Origin: Alopecurus myosuroides
Taxonomy: Eukaryota; Streptophyta; Magnoliopsida; Poales; Poaceae
Reading direction: 5' to 3'
NCBI GenBank assembly: GCA_028641055.1
Contig: CM054060.1
Location: forward strand, 292,998,660-293,062,659
Length of the DNA: 64,000 nucleotides
Below are positions 11,670 to 23,857 of this stretch, piece after piece (position 1 is the first letter of the stretch; each line of letters starts with the position of its first letter). The notes beneath the pieces are model-generated. The model searched no databases. It was not told where the DNA came from and saw nothing but the letters and a program-made list of their open reading frames with translations. The position numbers and the translations under genes are program-made.

Positions 11670-14600
11670 TGTAAGGACCCCAGACCGGCAGTCTGAAACC
11701 CTACGTATGCATACATTCACGATCCCAGAAAGATCAGTCGTGAACAACATACACAGTTGGCACACAGAAATACATCATCCATTACACGAATACATAAAGG
11801 TATTACATAAAAGATCACATGATCAAGTTTAACGCAACTGCCACAAAGGCAGGCAACTTAACAAACACAGCGGAAGACAAATAAAACACAACGTAGTTGA
11901 GCCCAAGTCACGCCTTAACCTACAGGCTGCTGACCCGGAGACGATCCTAGTTTGCAAAGCCGTCAACTCCGTACTTCCCTTCGTAGATATCCTTTGGAGG
12001 CTCCTTCTCCAAATCTGATAAGTAGATACCAGGGGCGAAACCATAATGAGTACATTTGAATGTACTCAGCAAGACATCCATCATATCACTTACCAACATG
12101 CAAGTATGCTTATATGGTGGAATAGGTAGGCTATAAATAGGGTTCACTACCAATGGTGTTCATATATGATGACACCACAGTTGCAGTCAAGTTTATCTGC
12201 ATCTTCGTTGAAGAAGATACTTCAGAAGAAAATAAAATAATATAGTTCTATTTCTCTTGTAGATATCTCATGTACAAGAGGTTTTGTAGAGTTTTGTTAA
12301 AGAATATTTTCTCTTTGCAAAACTTCTTGGAATCAGTTTCCAGAATTCTTGCTTAGAGTAGAAAAGGTTTTCTTTGCAAAACATTTTGTTTTGTACAACA
12401 TCATCTGGCTGTTCATCATCGACGATACCTCCACGGTATAAGTTTCCATTCCTTTCCGAACTTCCCAAGTTCAATACATCCTTTTCAAAAATTCCCTTTC
12501 AAAAACTTCCTTTTTGAAAACATTGACACAATGCTAGCTACATGGCCATTCAACTGTCCATATCCGAGGACGCGGCTTCTTCGAAAAAGTTATACTCTGC
12601 AGAGGTGTACACATCCACCAGATCCAGTACACCTCCCGTGAAACAACCACGGACTGTAACAATAGTATGTAAACATCAGGTATCTGATCATAACCATCCA
12701 CTATGTTCAAGCTAGAATATGCCTATCTCTCAGTTGAGTTTTACCACATCCCCGGCACCGAGCTAATCCCCGCCAAGCCAGGATGCCTCAACTGATGCAT
12801 CCGGAGGGAAAATTAATCCCACACTTTATATGTCTCCACGACATTCGGTTCAGAGGATCGCATCCCCTATAGCACATTGAGATAGCACACACTAATAAGA
12901 ACAAACTTCAAGTTAAGCCCCTTGCCCATGTTGGGGTAGGGTGGCAGTACGGTAAAGGTTGTCCGGCGAAGACTAGGTTATGTGTCATTTTTGAAAACAC
13001 CACTTTCTCAAAAATGACCACTTCCACATTCCTCCGGAGAACAAGGATCCGCCTTTTCTCCGGGTTTTTCCGTAAAGCCTTTGTTTTGTAGAATCACAAT
13101 TTTAGGGTGTCCACTTAGGGACTAATATATTTGATGGTAATAAATACCATATGGTGGCTTATGGGCTTGGTATTACCAAGTTTAACTACTGGCATGATAG
13201 TAACCTATAATATAGTATAGTAGTAAATTCCACATCAAAAATAGTTTTGATAATCAAGTTTTTGTAAAACTTCAGAGGTAAAACATGCATGATAGGTAAT
13301 GATAAGTATTGTATCAGCAAGCATCAGGATGGCTTGCCTGGTATCTCTGGTGTCCCTGGTTTTGGAGTGACTGGAACTTGAAACAGAGCTTCACGACACT
13401 TCCTTCCTCTTCGTTTTCTAACGTCGTAAAAAGAATAAAGGACACACATTCAGAACCAATCAAGGCAAGCAACCATACATAACAATACATACAGCAAGGA
13501 AACTAAAAATAACTAATCACACCATTATTAATGGAGGCAAACAATCAAACAAAACTACTTGGCAGAAATGCCATTTAACAAAACAGCTCAAGGTTGGAGG
13601 AACATATCTCACAACCTTAATATCATGGATTCAGTGGGTGTGCCACTCTCATACCAAGATATTATTAAACCCAGAATACACTTAGTATCACAAGGGTGAG
13701 ACTACTAAAAGTATATAAAACATGCACAAAAATAAGCATGGCAATGGGTCTAGCAACCAAACCACAAAAAGAAAAAGGTAGCTATCCTACTAAGTCTAAA
13801 TTCACCCCAAGAATGAATAAGACACATGATTTGCAAAAGTTACTTCTACAAATCAGTGAGCCTACATAAGTGTAATAAGGTAATAGACTCATCACAAAAC
13901 ACACAATTTCTCATAGTGAGAACAATAGAACAATGACTAAAAAGGAGGAATCCTATAGACATGTTTCTACTAAGGGTTTGCTATGCAAGCAAGCCTAATA
14001 AGTAAAGTACTAAAATGCAAACAAGGAACCATGTTATCATAATGGGAATGAAGACATGTCCTCATGCAAGGATACACAATTATCCACCCAACACAAGTTG
14101 GCAGGAAAAATAATTCAATACAAAAACTGCTAAGGAAACTAATACTACTCAAACATGAAGAATCAATGGATGAATTTCAATCAAGTAATTGAAATACAAC
14201 CAGAGGGTCCATGTCATAAAAACAGTAGTGAAAAACACCTATACTTGCTATAACAAAAATATCCCATTTAATAAAACAGGGCATCAATTTGCAGGGCAAC
14301 TCCTACATACTAGTAGTAATAAAAAGGGCATTACTAGAGGAATCAAACAACACTCCAAGAATGTATTTTTCCTAGCAAGCCACACAGGATTACAACCACT
14401 TACAAACAGAAGCATACCCATTTTTGTTTAGCACAAAAAATTCCCAAAGCAAAAATACTAGGCACTCATTAGTTATGAAACTACATAAGAGAAATGCATC
14501 TAGTTTGGGGAAATAATGTTTCCACCAAAAATGCAATGAAACCAGTGGGTGTTCCACTAGTATAACAAGCATTAAGAGGTCACAATGCCTCTGGTCATAC

Positions 14601-17600
14601 TTGACAAAAATTAGCAAAAACCTAAACTAGCACCTAGTGCAATAACAATACTAGCAGAAAATAATAGGGTGCAAAAATAAGCAAGGCAATGCTACTCATG
14701 CTATTGTTTTCACACAAGTGAAAACTCTAGGGATCAAGTACTCATAAGAATATAACCAAAATGATACTGGTCCTATGAACACAACACAAAAATATGTGGC
14801 TACACCACCACAAATTATTATGACAAAAATTCTACACATGAGAGAATTTTTCCAACATTTTCATATTGATGACTAAACTACTCATGCTTCTCTACCAATT
14901 TAAATGCAAGCTAGCAGAGGTGATACTAACAAAATATAAGTACCAACATGGCACTGGATCCAATCAAAAATCCAAGTGCTAGCACATCAATTCATCACTC
15001 AAAAATTAGATGCAACTATACACTAGAGATAAACATATGCTACTAACAAATATCATAATTCTTCTCCACTCAAGTCCACACATTCTAACATGCTAAAATA
15101 GTTAAGTAACACTTATAAAACAAGTTCACACAACTTGTACATGCTAGAAAACAATATTGCAACACAAAAATATAATCACAACAATTAATTAGCTAAAATG
15201 CCAAAATGGCAGAAACATGCCAAACCAAGATCTGTCCACCAAATTTTATATGATGCTCTAAAAATTAAACCCTTCTAGGTTTGGATAGTCCTAAACATAT
15301 ACAAGACCATCCAATTGAGTTTGCATCAAAAATCATTTTTAATAATTTTATAAAAATCACCAAAGTGCTCTCTGGTGTTTTACCAAATTGCCTGCCATTT
15401 CAAAAATACAATGAATTTGGAAGCAAGGTTAATTGCTCCTGTTAGGAAATTACAAGGGCTTTCCAATGCAATTGGCCTCACTTCATTCTGAGTTGTGAAA
15501 TAAAAATGGTGCTCATTTTGGTGTTTCTGGTACCTGTTGCCAAATCATTTTTAATTTCAAAAATGTTCATCCAAAAGTAGATCTGCAAGTTGGAGGTGGT
15601 TTAGAATTAGTTGAGGTACCACTGTGAATTTTAGTTTGGTCAGATTCATATTTTAAGGTGCCTTTTTGAGCCAAAAGCAAACATGGATGTTTTTGAAAAA
15701 AAATAAAAGGGAAACAACACATTATTGGGCCAGATCTGGATCTGGGCCGGCCAGATCTGTTTCTCACCGCGGGCAAATCCACCCAATGCCACTGACCCGC
15801 GGGCCAGGGGCCACGGTGGCTGCCACGCGCGCAGAGGCGAGGCCCAGCTGCCAGTTTGACTCACGCGCGCGGGGTCAAGGAGACGATGACGCGAGCGTGA
15901 CGCCGTGCTGACCTCACTCGCCGGCGGGGCGTCTCCGGCGAGCTCGTACCCGGCGAATCCGGCGACCAAACTGCAAAATAAAAACGGCTACGTCATGCTC
16001 TCGTTGCGGGGAACCTAGAGGGTGCGGACTCGCTTCCCGGGAGGGCCCGGAGAGCGACGGCGACGGTGGAGACGCGGCGGCCGGACGCGTCCGCGGCGCG
16101 GCCACGCTTCGGAGGGGTATGGAAGGGGAAAAAGGGATGGAGACGTCCGTGTGCTCACCGCGACTGCAATGGAGGGATCGGTGAGGGAGTAGGAGTGTCG
16201 TGGACGGAGGAATCCCTCGCCGGAGCTCCGTCGAGCTCGGGGAAGAACGAGGATGGCGCGGCCACCCTGCGGCGCCTCGGATCGATTACCTTCGCACCAA
16301 ACACCACAACGACGAGGCGGAGGCGATGGTGCGAACGGCGACCGGCGGCGTGGTCCCTATCGGCCGAATCGAATGCGGCATGGACTAGGGTTTCGGGTTG
16401 GGGACATGAACTAGAGAGAGAGAGGAGGTGAGCTCTAGGGGAGAGAGAGGGGGCAAGCAGGGGACACTAGCACATGGGGGGGCCTCTTTATCCTCGAGGA
16501 AACCTTCTACTCGAAGGCAATGGCTAGGTGTTCTGTTTGCTACAGAGAGCTAGAGGTAGAAGATGACTCATCTTACTTTTAGGTCCCTGCAAGTTTACAA
16601 ATTGGTCCCTGTCTTCTCTGTAAAAGGTTGTTTTCACTAGGAAAATAAAGTTTAAATTTTAAATCCTTTTGCCCAAAATTCTAATTAGTTTAGATGTACA
16701 ACATATATGAGAATTGGCTCAAAAGGAGAAACTTTATAATTCAAAGTTGTTCAAATTTGAATTCTTACATAAATGGACATTGAATTTATTAACCTACTTA
16801 GGAGCTTCCAAAAATGATAATTTTTGGCACACATTCCTTATTTGATGTGTTACTTATGTGGTAGAAAATTCAAGTCATTTTGAGTTACTTCATAGAACAA
16901 ACTTGTTCCAATTTCAAAAAGGTGCTGTCAAGAAAACATGGGTTTTTGGCAACTTAAATTATTCAAAAACTTGTGCCCTTTTGGTTTTCATCTTTATTTA
17001 TGATATAGAGCATGTGGTATTTATTTCATGGCATTTGGAAAAAGTTTGTAGAACAAACTTGTTCAAAATCCCAAATGTTGCTGTGGATAAAATTCATGTT
17101 TTCAGGACTTTAATGGATTCAAATTTTGGTCTCCTCTTGTGTGTGTTCCTTATTTGATATAAGGAAGCAATGGTATGAATTTCAGATCATTTGATGAAAG
17201 TTTCCAGAAGTAACTTGTTTTAGTTTTCTGTTTCTGGAAATATTGGAATTTCTATTTAGTAAAGCACTTGGCTTTTCTTTAGCAATGCTTTGCCAAAATA
17301 TTTATATGACTAGAGATAGCAAGTCAATGCTCTCCAATACTTTTGTCTTTAAGTTTGCAAGGTTGGAAAAACATTTGATAATATTTTGGTGAAGCATTTA
17401 AGAATGCCTCTTTTTCTGATAATCTTTTAGGGAAATTTTATTAAGTGTTTCCTCTTTCTTAATTTAGGTCTTGGAAATAATATTCAACAAGTATGAGTTT
17501 CATAAGATAGTTTTTGGAAAACTCTTTGATCAATATTTACTTTATAAAATATTGCCAAGGTCATTGGAACAATATGTTGAATATTTTTAGTTCACTGCTT

Positions 17601-17740
17601 TGCTATCCTTTTAAGTTTGCAAGTTTATTAGTTTGTTTAGTTGCACTTAAACAACCACAAACAAACACAACCAAGGTTTATTAGTAAAGCAATTAGCAAA
17701 ACAACTGTGTTAACAGGTATTCCAAAATTGGGATGTGACA
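11670..17740 (-). repeat. Element A 5' LTR (6071 bp)
   Basis: Second copy of the A LTR, ending gggatgtgaca|GAAGC on the plus strand. Differences from the left copy include changes in the regions corresponding to 2692, 2925, 3352, 3392, 6551, 7150-7210, 7350 and 7583. All repeat-encoded open frames occur in both copies and show no coding signature. The GC-rich block is at about 15740-16390. Confidence 0.93.
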
Positions 17741-18590
17741 GAAGCTCTAATGGAGCGCTCATTTTCAAGATCTTTTTCAAGCTCTTTGTCATTGCAAGAG
17801 TGACTTCCATGGCTTTCCATGGTCATGATAATTTCTTCCTTTTCATCTACAGGAGAGTTAGCATCATAAAGTTGCCGGAAAAGGGCATTCACTTTCTCTT
17901 TAGTCTCACCTTTGAGGCTAGCCAACTAAATGATTGGTTCTTTTTCCTCACTATCTTCCTCACAATCATTTTCAACACAATCCAATAATGAGGGAGGATT
18001 AGTGGGAATGGATTTGGAGTTGGGAGAGCATACCAAAGTGGATTTTGCCAGAAGAAATGTAGGTCGGATAGGCGCATTATCATTGGGGGATTCAAATAAA
18101 AATACCGATGGAGACGAGAAGGTAGCTATGGCAACATGGGCTACACCTACCACTCTGTATTCTCCTTCATCTCAAGAAATATAGGTTTCCAACACCGCCC
18201 CTTCTTGAACATAAAGATACCTTGGCACTCTTCTAGCGAAGTTCATGTTTTGTGGAGCCTTGGCCTTGTTTTTGCGAACAAGCTTGCCTTCATTTTCTTC
18301 TCTTGGCTCAAAAGGGCACTCCTTCACAAAGTGATTTCCACTTCCACAATTGTAGCATGTACTTGGTCGCTCCCCCTTCTTCTTGTAGTTCTTGTTTCTA
18401 GGGGGTCTCGGAGTGCCGGCCTTGTGAGCTTCCCATCTCTTCCAATACACGTGCATGGCAAGGGCAATGCACTTGTGAGCACCCGTGTAAGTATCCTCAT
18501 AGTCCTCCTCCTCATCATCATCTTCTTCAACCTCTTCAATTCAAGCAATTGCCTTTGACTTCAAAGCTAGGTTGGGATACTTTCCCAATC
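17741..18590 (-). pseudogene. Copia gag middle part with CCHC zinc knuckle
   Basis: Read leftwards from 18590 the frame continues the gag start of 28635-29685. It meets a TGA at 18541-18543, then an acidic Glu/Asp run, then the open stretch 18456-18172 with a complete CCHC knuckle (CYNCGSGNHFVKEC) that would bind RNA. After a stop at 18172, sequence typical of SIRE-like Gag (VGVAHVAIATFSSPS) and a short heptad region (ASLKGETKEKVNALF) follow in shifted frames. It then breaks at the GAAGC target and resumes at 1937. At least two stops are present. Confidence 0.8.
18586..18590. repeat. Target-site duplication of element B, left copy (CAATC)
   Basis: CAATC precedes the TG of B and is repeated at 28630-28634 right after the final CA. 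Removing B with one copy restores a continuous gag frame, which independently confirms the boundary. Confidence 0.95.
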
Positions 18591-21500
18591 TGTAACACCT
18601 GGGGTGTTACCCTAATAGAGAGTTGTTTGTTTTCTTTTTTTGCTTGCATCATATGCATCACATTGCATTGCACCATGTTTGCATCACAACTGAAAATTCA
18701 AAACAATTTAAACATTCACCCCTTGCTTCTATTTTTCCAATTTCAAACTTGCAAACTAAACCACTCATTTGTTTTTCAATAGTTTGAAATTGTTTTAATC
18801 AAATTGCCTGTTAATAAAATTTTCCCCTTTTGTTAAAAACCCTAATGGCAAATTCCAAAAATTCAAATCAAATCAATCTTATTTATCATATTTCAATATG
18901 GGTTTAAATATTAAAATTTGGCAAACAAATTTAAATTCAATAATGTTTGCAAATTGCTTGAACTTATTAAATAAAATTTGTTTAATTCCAAAATTCCAAC
19001 CCAAACCCTATTTGAAAATCACCTAACAATTTAATATCACATTAATAATTCAAGTTGTTGAAATTAAATTTAAACTACCTTGTTGTTGTTGTGTTGCAAA
19101 TTAATAAACTTTAATTATCAAATAAAACCCCAAAATCTATTTGGAAAATTCAACTAACTGTTTTAAATCAAATTCAAACTTTCAAACTTGTGAAAAATAC
19201 TGCTAACCTTTGCTTTCATTTTCTGTTTTGAAAAAAGTAATAAATAAAAATATCTAATAAAATAAACCACCCCAAAACCCCAACCTAGCCTTCTCTCTTT
19301 CTTTTCTTTTCTACAAGCAAAAAAAAGAAGGAAGAAAAAAAAATAGAAGAGAGGGGTGGAGAGAGAGGCAGCCCACCCCCCTTTTCCCTTTTCTTCCCCA
19401 AGCCCATCCCTTCTAGCCCACTAACTTTTCTCTGTTGTCGTCTACCTCCTCCCTGTCGTCAGCATGGTACGATCACACCTCCACCACCGGATCATTCTCT
19501 CCCTCTCCCGATGTGCAGCCGTACTAGGCTAGGCTCACCATAAAAACCACGCCTTCTCCCTGCCCTAGCCTAGCCCAGAGCCCCCTCCTTCACCCTCCGC
19601 CGCCAACTTCTCTCCCGCTCGTTTCTTTTCTCTGTAACCCACCGGAGCACCTCGCAGCCGCTCCGACGACGTGAACCCTCCCGCACCAAGACGAGAGGTG
19701 GACAAGAACCACCCGCACTCCCTCGTTCTCCTCGACCTGATGCACCACTCGGAGGGGCAGCGGAACGTCTGTGGAACCATCATCTTCCGTTCGAACGCCG
19801 GCGAGTTTCTTCGATTTCTCGCCGCCGCGGACGACATCGGGCACGAACTACCACCTCGGCATCCTCTTGGTGAGACAACCTTCCGATTCCCGTCAAAATC
19901 CGCCCCTTTCGCGCTAGAATTGGTCGTGTCATATTCTGACCAACGTCTGTTCCGCCATGGCCGCTGACCGGAGCTGCGGCCTCGCATGGCGCCGTCACGT
20001 CGAGGACCTCCAAGCTCCAAGGACAGGTCCAGGAGTTGCGCCTCGACCCCCTCTGCTTCCCGGCGCGAAGACAGAGCTGGAAGCGCTACTCGTTCCCGCC
20101 AAGCTCGTCGTCACCGTCGTCTTGAACCTACGGCAGAGCGATCGCCGTCGTCCAGTTCGTCACCGTAGGTCCATCTTTGCTGACAGCGCGCGGCCATCTC
20201 GAGGTGAGCCACATCTCCCGTACCGCTCCTTCCTTCCCCTCCCTTGCTCTGGTTACGAGCCATCGGGCCGCACCGCCGTGAGCGCCGCCGCGTCGCTACC
20301 GTCCCTTCTGTATCTGCTAACTGACGACAAGTTCAGTTTCGTCAGTTCGTCAGCAAGAGCTCAAGGCTTGGCCTTTCGCCTGAAAAACAAACGCGCGCGT
20401 ACACTGTCACGATACAACCACACAGCGCACTGGTGTTGTTCCATCCGCGCGCTGCATCGATCGCGGGATCGAGTCCCTGGGAACGCCCCCCCCTTTTTTC
20501 ACAATTTCTTCCGCCAGAGCCCGGGCCCGCTTGTCATGGACCCCCACAGCCCCGTCAGCTGCCACACACGCGCAGTCAGCGCCACCATGGCGTGGCCCCA
20601 CTGGTCATCTAGTGCGAGTAGCCAAGCCACGGTGCCAAAATTCTATCCCCTGTTTTCTTTTCTTTTTTTCAGAAATGTTTATTAACCCAAAAATTCAAAT
20701 AGCTATAACTTTTAATTTACAAATCCAGATGACACAAAATTTTATATGTATCCCACTCCAAATTTCTTGAACTTTTCAACTATGCCATTTGTTCTCTGTT
20801 TTGAAATTTCCAAATGCACTTCAAATTTAAATTCAAATAATTCAATTGTAATTTGCAACAATTCATAAATAATTCATACTAATTCCAAATAAGGCAAATA
20901 AAATATGATTTCCATACCATTTTGAATAACCTTTTCAAATATAAATTTTGTTTCATGATTTGAATAATTTAAATTGCCTAAATAATTTAATACTTGTTTA
21001 ATTCATTTAAATTTGATAAAATCATAACTTGCTCAAAATAAAATAATTTTGAACATGCAAAATATGTTTTCAAACCATCAAAGTGTGAACTTTTCAAATG
21101 TGAGTTTGGATTTATGTTTTGAACAAATAAAACTTCAATTAAATTCAAACTTGTTTTAAATCCATTTAAAACTTGTTTAATATTGTTTAATTCATAATTA
21201 AATTATCCTAATTCCAATTTCAATATTTGAAACATGTAATCCAACTAAAATTTGATGTTCTTTTCAAATATAAATTTTGTTATTTGTTTTGAACACTTTA
21301 ACTTGATGAAAACAACCAAATGCTTGTGTGACACCTTTAAGTAACCAAAAATTCCCAAAACTTAATAAGTGAATTTCATAATGGTTAAACCTTATTTCCA
21401 ATTGGTTCTATTGTTGTTATTTTGTTGTTTTACTCATCCATGCATCATACTAATCCACCTTCACCTGTTGATTAGTTGGAAAACAATTGTTTCAACCATA

Positions 21501-23357
21501 ATTCATGGGGTTTTCATATGCAACTCAAATTGCATATGGGTCCATTTAAATCTGTTTATCTTGTCAACTAGTTTACCTTGTTGCATCTTTAAACTTGTCA
21601 TGCATCCATATCTTGTTCATGCTGGATCTTTTGCCGTAGTAGTAATTGTTGCATCCGGTGTTTGTTCGAGGTTCGTTGCTTCTTCCCGGATAGGACGTTG
21701 AGATGATGTGAGCAACGACAAGTTCTGCTACCTTGCGGGATCTCAGGCAAGTATACTCACTTGCTGCCATATGGCTGCCTTTCATCACTTGTTACCGATT
21801 CTTTCCGTTGCTCTTATTCTAGCCTGTAGATACGATGCTTGTGTTTCGATCCTATCATATTGTTTACCTTGCAGCCATGATATAGCCTTTCCTTCCACTT
21901 CCTATTAACTGTTGATTGTTTACCTCGTTGGCCTTCGTGTCGTAGCTGCATGCTTAGGGTTGCTTTTGCTCGAGTCTGTTGTCGGTTACTTCTTTTACTA
22001 TATTATTATCGTTCTGGGGGGCTCGAAGTTAATCAATCAATCCTGTTAATGCTAATGGTAATAATAATAATTTGATGATAAGGCACCGGCAGGAGGCCCT
22101 TGTGGTTTTGAGGCCTGCTAGTGTCGACCCTAATAGGAAAAGGGTCTTGTCAACTGATCCATGATGAGCGCACTACCCGCATGTGGGAAGCGAGTATGGG
22201 CGCCCCCCTCAATTTGACTCGATTCGCATCTCGTCCAAATCGCCTCATTTAGTTCGGGTTTTCCATTTGCTGCATGCATGATCTTGCGAGCCCTTGGATC
22301 CCGGATGGAACTTTCGTAGTCGGCATATAGGGGGACACGGTCTTAGAGTGCTATGAGGGTCCCTTTTCTTCGGGGCTCGATTAGCCGTGCGCCCAAGGTT
22401 CTTTGGGCTTGATGCGAAGAAGAGTTGAGTTGTGTAGAGTACCTCGCTTGGTGGGTTGATCTCCCATCTGGCGGGTTATTCTTGCGTGTACGGCTAAATT
22501 GGTGCAACCCTGCAGGGATAATCTTCTCGAGAAGCCGTGTTTTCCGCGGTTATGGATTACTTGGTGAAAGTACTGGCTAACAAGTACTCAGGACAACTTA
22601 AACATAATGATTAACAATCTTTCACCCAAGGATTAACAACTTGACTAGTAATAGACTTATTCACACAATAATCTGAACCATCATTAATTCAACTGCGTGA
22701 GTTATCCTCGGATTGCTTCTTTGGATAAGGGGCGAGATCTAGGATGGGTTTGTTTGAAGTTATCTTTCAGTTGGTTACGATACTCGATCTTATCTTCTTT
22801 CTGTTAGCCGGAAGTTGTAGTATCTCTCTGTAGTTGGTTAGTGCAGCCTGCTGCCGCTTATTTGCAATAATCCCTTCCTTCCCGTTGATCCCAAAGTATT
22901 TGTATCTTGTGATGACTGGCTACGCCGGTATCTTGTGAGTATGGTTTATCCACTTGCCAGTACTTAACCGTACTGACCCACGAATCTTTTTCATGGCTGC
23001 ATATTCAATATTGCAGTCAACAGGTTTGAAGTCTGCCGACGTTAGCTTGGGAATCCCTCCGGCTTGGCCTGGGCAGGGATTGGACGCTCTCGGTTATCTT
23101 CAGGACTCTTAGTCCAATTTGTATCTTGTCCGTAGACGGACGATATGTTGTTTCTTCCGCTGTTATTTCGATCTTTGTATTGTATCAGTTGTATCCCTGA
23201 CTCGTTTGAGTCATCTTGTAAATCTCTTTTCTGTTGTTGTTGTGGATTATTCGTGAACTATTGTAATGTTATCATAAATGGCAACCTGGAATCGGTTATT
23301 ATGCGGATTTGGCGGAAATGCTGAAATCTGCATAGTGCCCGATCTCGGGGCGTCACA
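18591..23357 (+). repeat. Element B 5' LTR (4767 bp)
   Basis: It begins with a perfect 8-bp inverted repeat (GTAACACC, TGG, GGTGTTAC at 18592-18610) and ends GGGGCGTCACA. The first 800 bases are very AT-rich with many AAATT tracts. A GC-rich block follows at about 19440-20650, with a TATA-like CCATAAAAACC near 19539 and a splice-donor-like GAG/GTGAGCC at 20201-20210. Open frames of 150-242 codons inside the GC block overlap in several phases; I see no domain and treat them as compositional. Confidence 0.9.
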
Positions 23358-23857
23358 AATGGTATCAGAGCCTTGGTTCCGATTCCCGAGATTGTTTCGA
23401 TACGAATGGTTATCGAAGCAACGGGTCCGCAAAGCCTGTAGGATAACCTAGCTAACGGTCATTGTTTCTAGAATGTCAAAAACTAATTCTGCTAAACTAT
23501 TTTGGAAAACATCTCAATAGGATTCTGGATTTTCTCCTTATCCCTATTCTATTTCCCCTCCCATCTTATTTGTTTTGGAGTCTACTCTCGTACTCAATCT
23601 TTCAAAGTGTTAGGATCCTACGTGGGTGGACGTTTTCTGAGCCCTTAACCTAATAGGTTCGATCATCGGAAGGTTCCTGGTGGAAGAACATCGTCGTCAC
23701 TCCTAGCAAGAATCTCTTGTTAGTGGTGTCGAGAAGCCCTTGTTAGTGGTGTCGAGGAGATCAACCGGAAGCACGAAGAATCGATAGTCGAACTTCTTTC
23801 CCCTCCCGGGTTAGCAGGTGGATTGCGAGGGCGCAATCCCTTGTTAGTGGTGTCGTC
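23358..23857 (+). other. Interior of element B
   Basis: 500 bp between the LTRs. It starts with the PBS, has no coding frame above about 63 codons and holds three copies of CTTGTTAGTGGTGTCG (23716-23733, 23739-23756, 23840-23855), the last one almost touching the right LTR. No purine run precedes the right LTR. Confidence 0.85.
23360..23372 (+). promoter_or_regulatory. Primer binding site of element B
   Basis: TGGTATCAGAGCC two bases after the left LTR, complementary to initiator tRNA-Met. It gives B a plus-strand sense orientation. Confidence 0.9.

Larger units (their letters stand above)
1938..17740 (-). mobile_element. Element A: complete non-autonomous long-LTR retrotransposon (LARD), Gypsy type
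   Basis: 15,803 bp with intact ends, 5-bp TSD, two LTRs of 6071 bp, PBS at 11652-11665 and PPT at 8009-8022. The PBS and PPT orientation shows that the sense strand is minus, so the right LTR is the 5' LTR. The 3.66-kb interior (8009-11669) has no gag, protease, RT, RNase H or integrase: its longest open frames are under 90 codons, AT-rich and featureless. Long LTRs around a non-coding interior match the LARD class described in Triticeae (Sukkula is the type example); I cannot confirm that family name. It depends on another element for proteins. The LTR pair is nearly identical, so insertion is recent. Confidence 0.92.

Noticed and set aside
17710..17740. End of the open frame after the gag middle part
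   Set aside because: The last residues come from the LTR of A; true gag continues at 1937.
19957..20685. 242-codon frame in LTR B (272 codons in the other copy, 25223-26041)
   Set aside because: It lies in a GC-rich block with long frames in several phases and both strands; its C-terminal part differs between the LTR copies through a C-run indel. No domain is recognised. Conserved ATG context alone is not enough.
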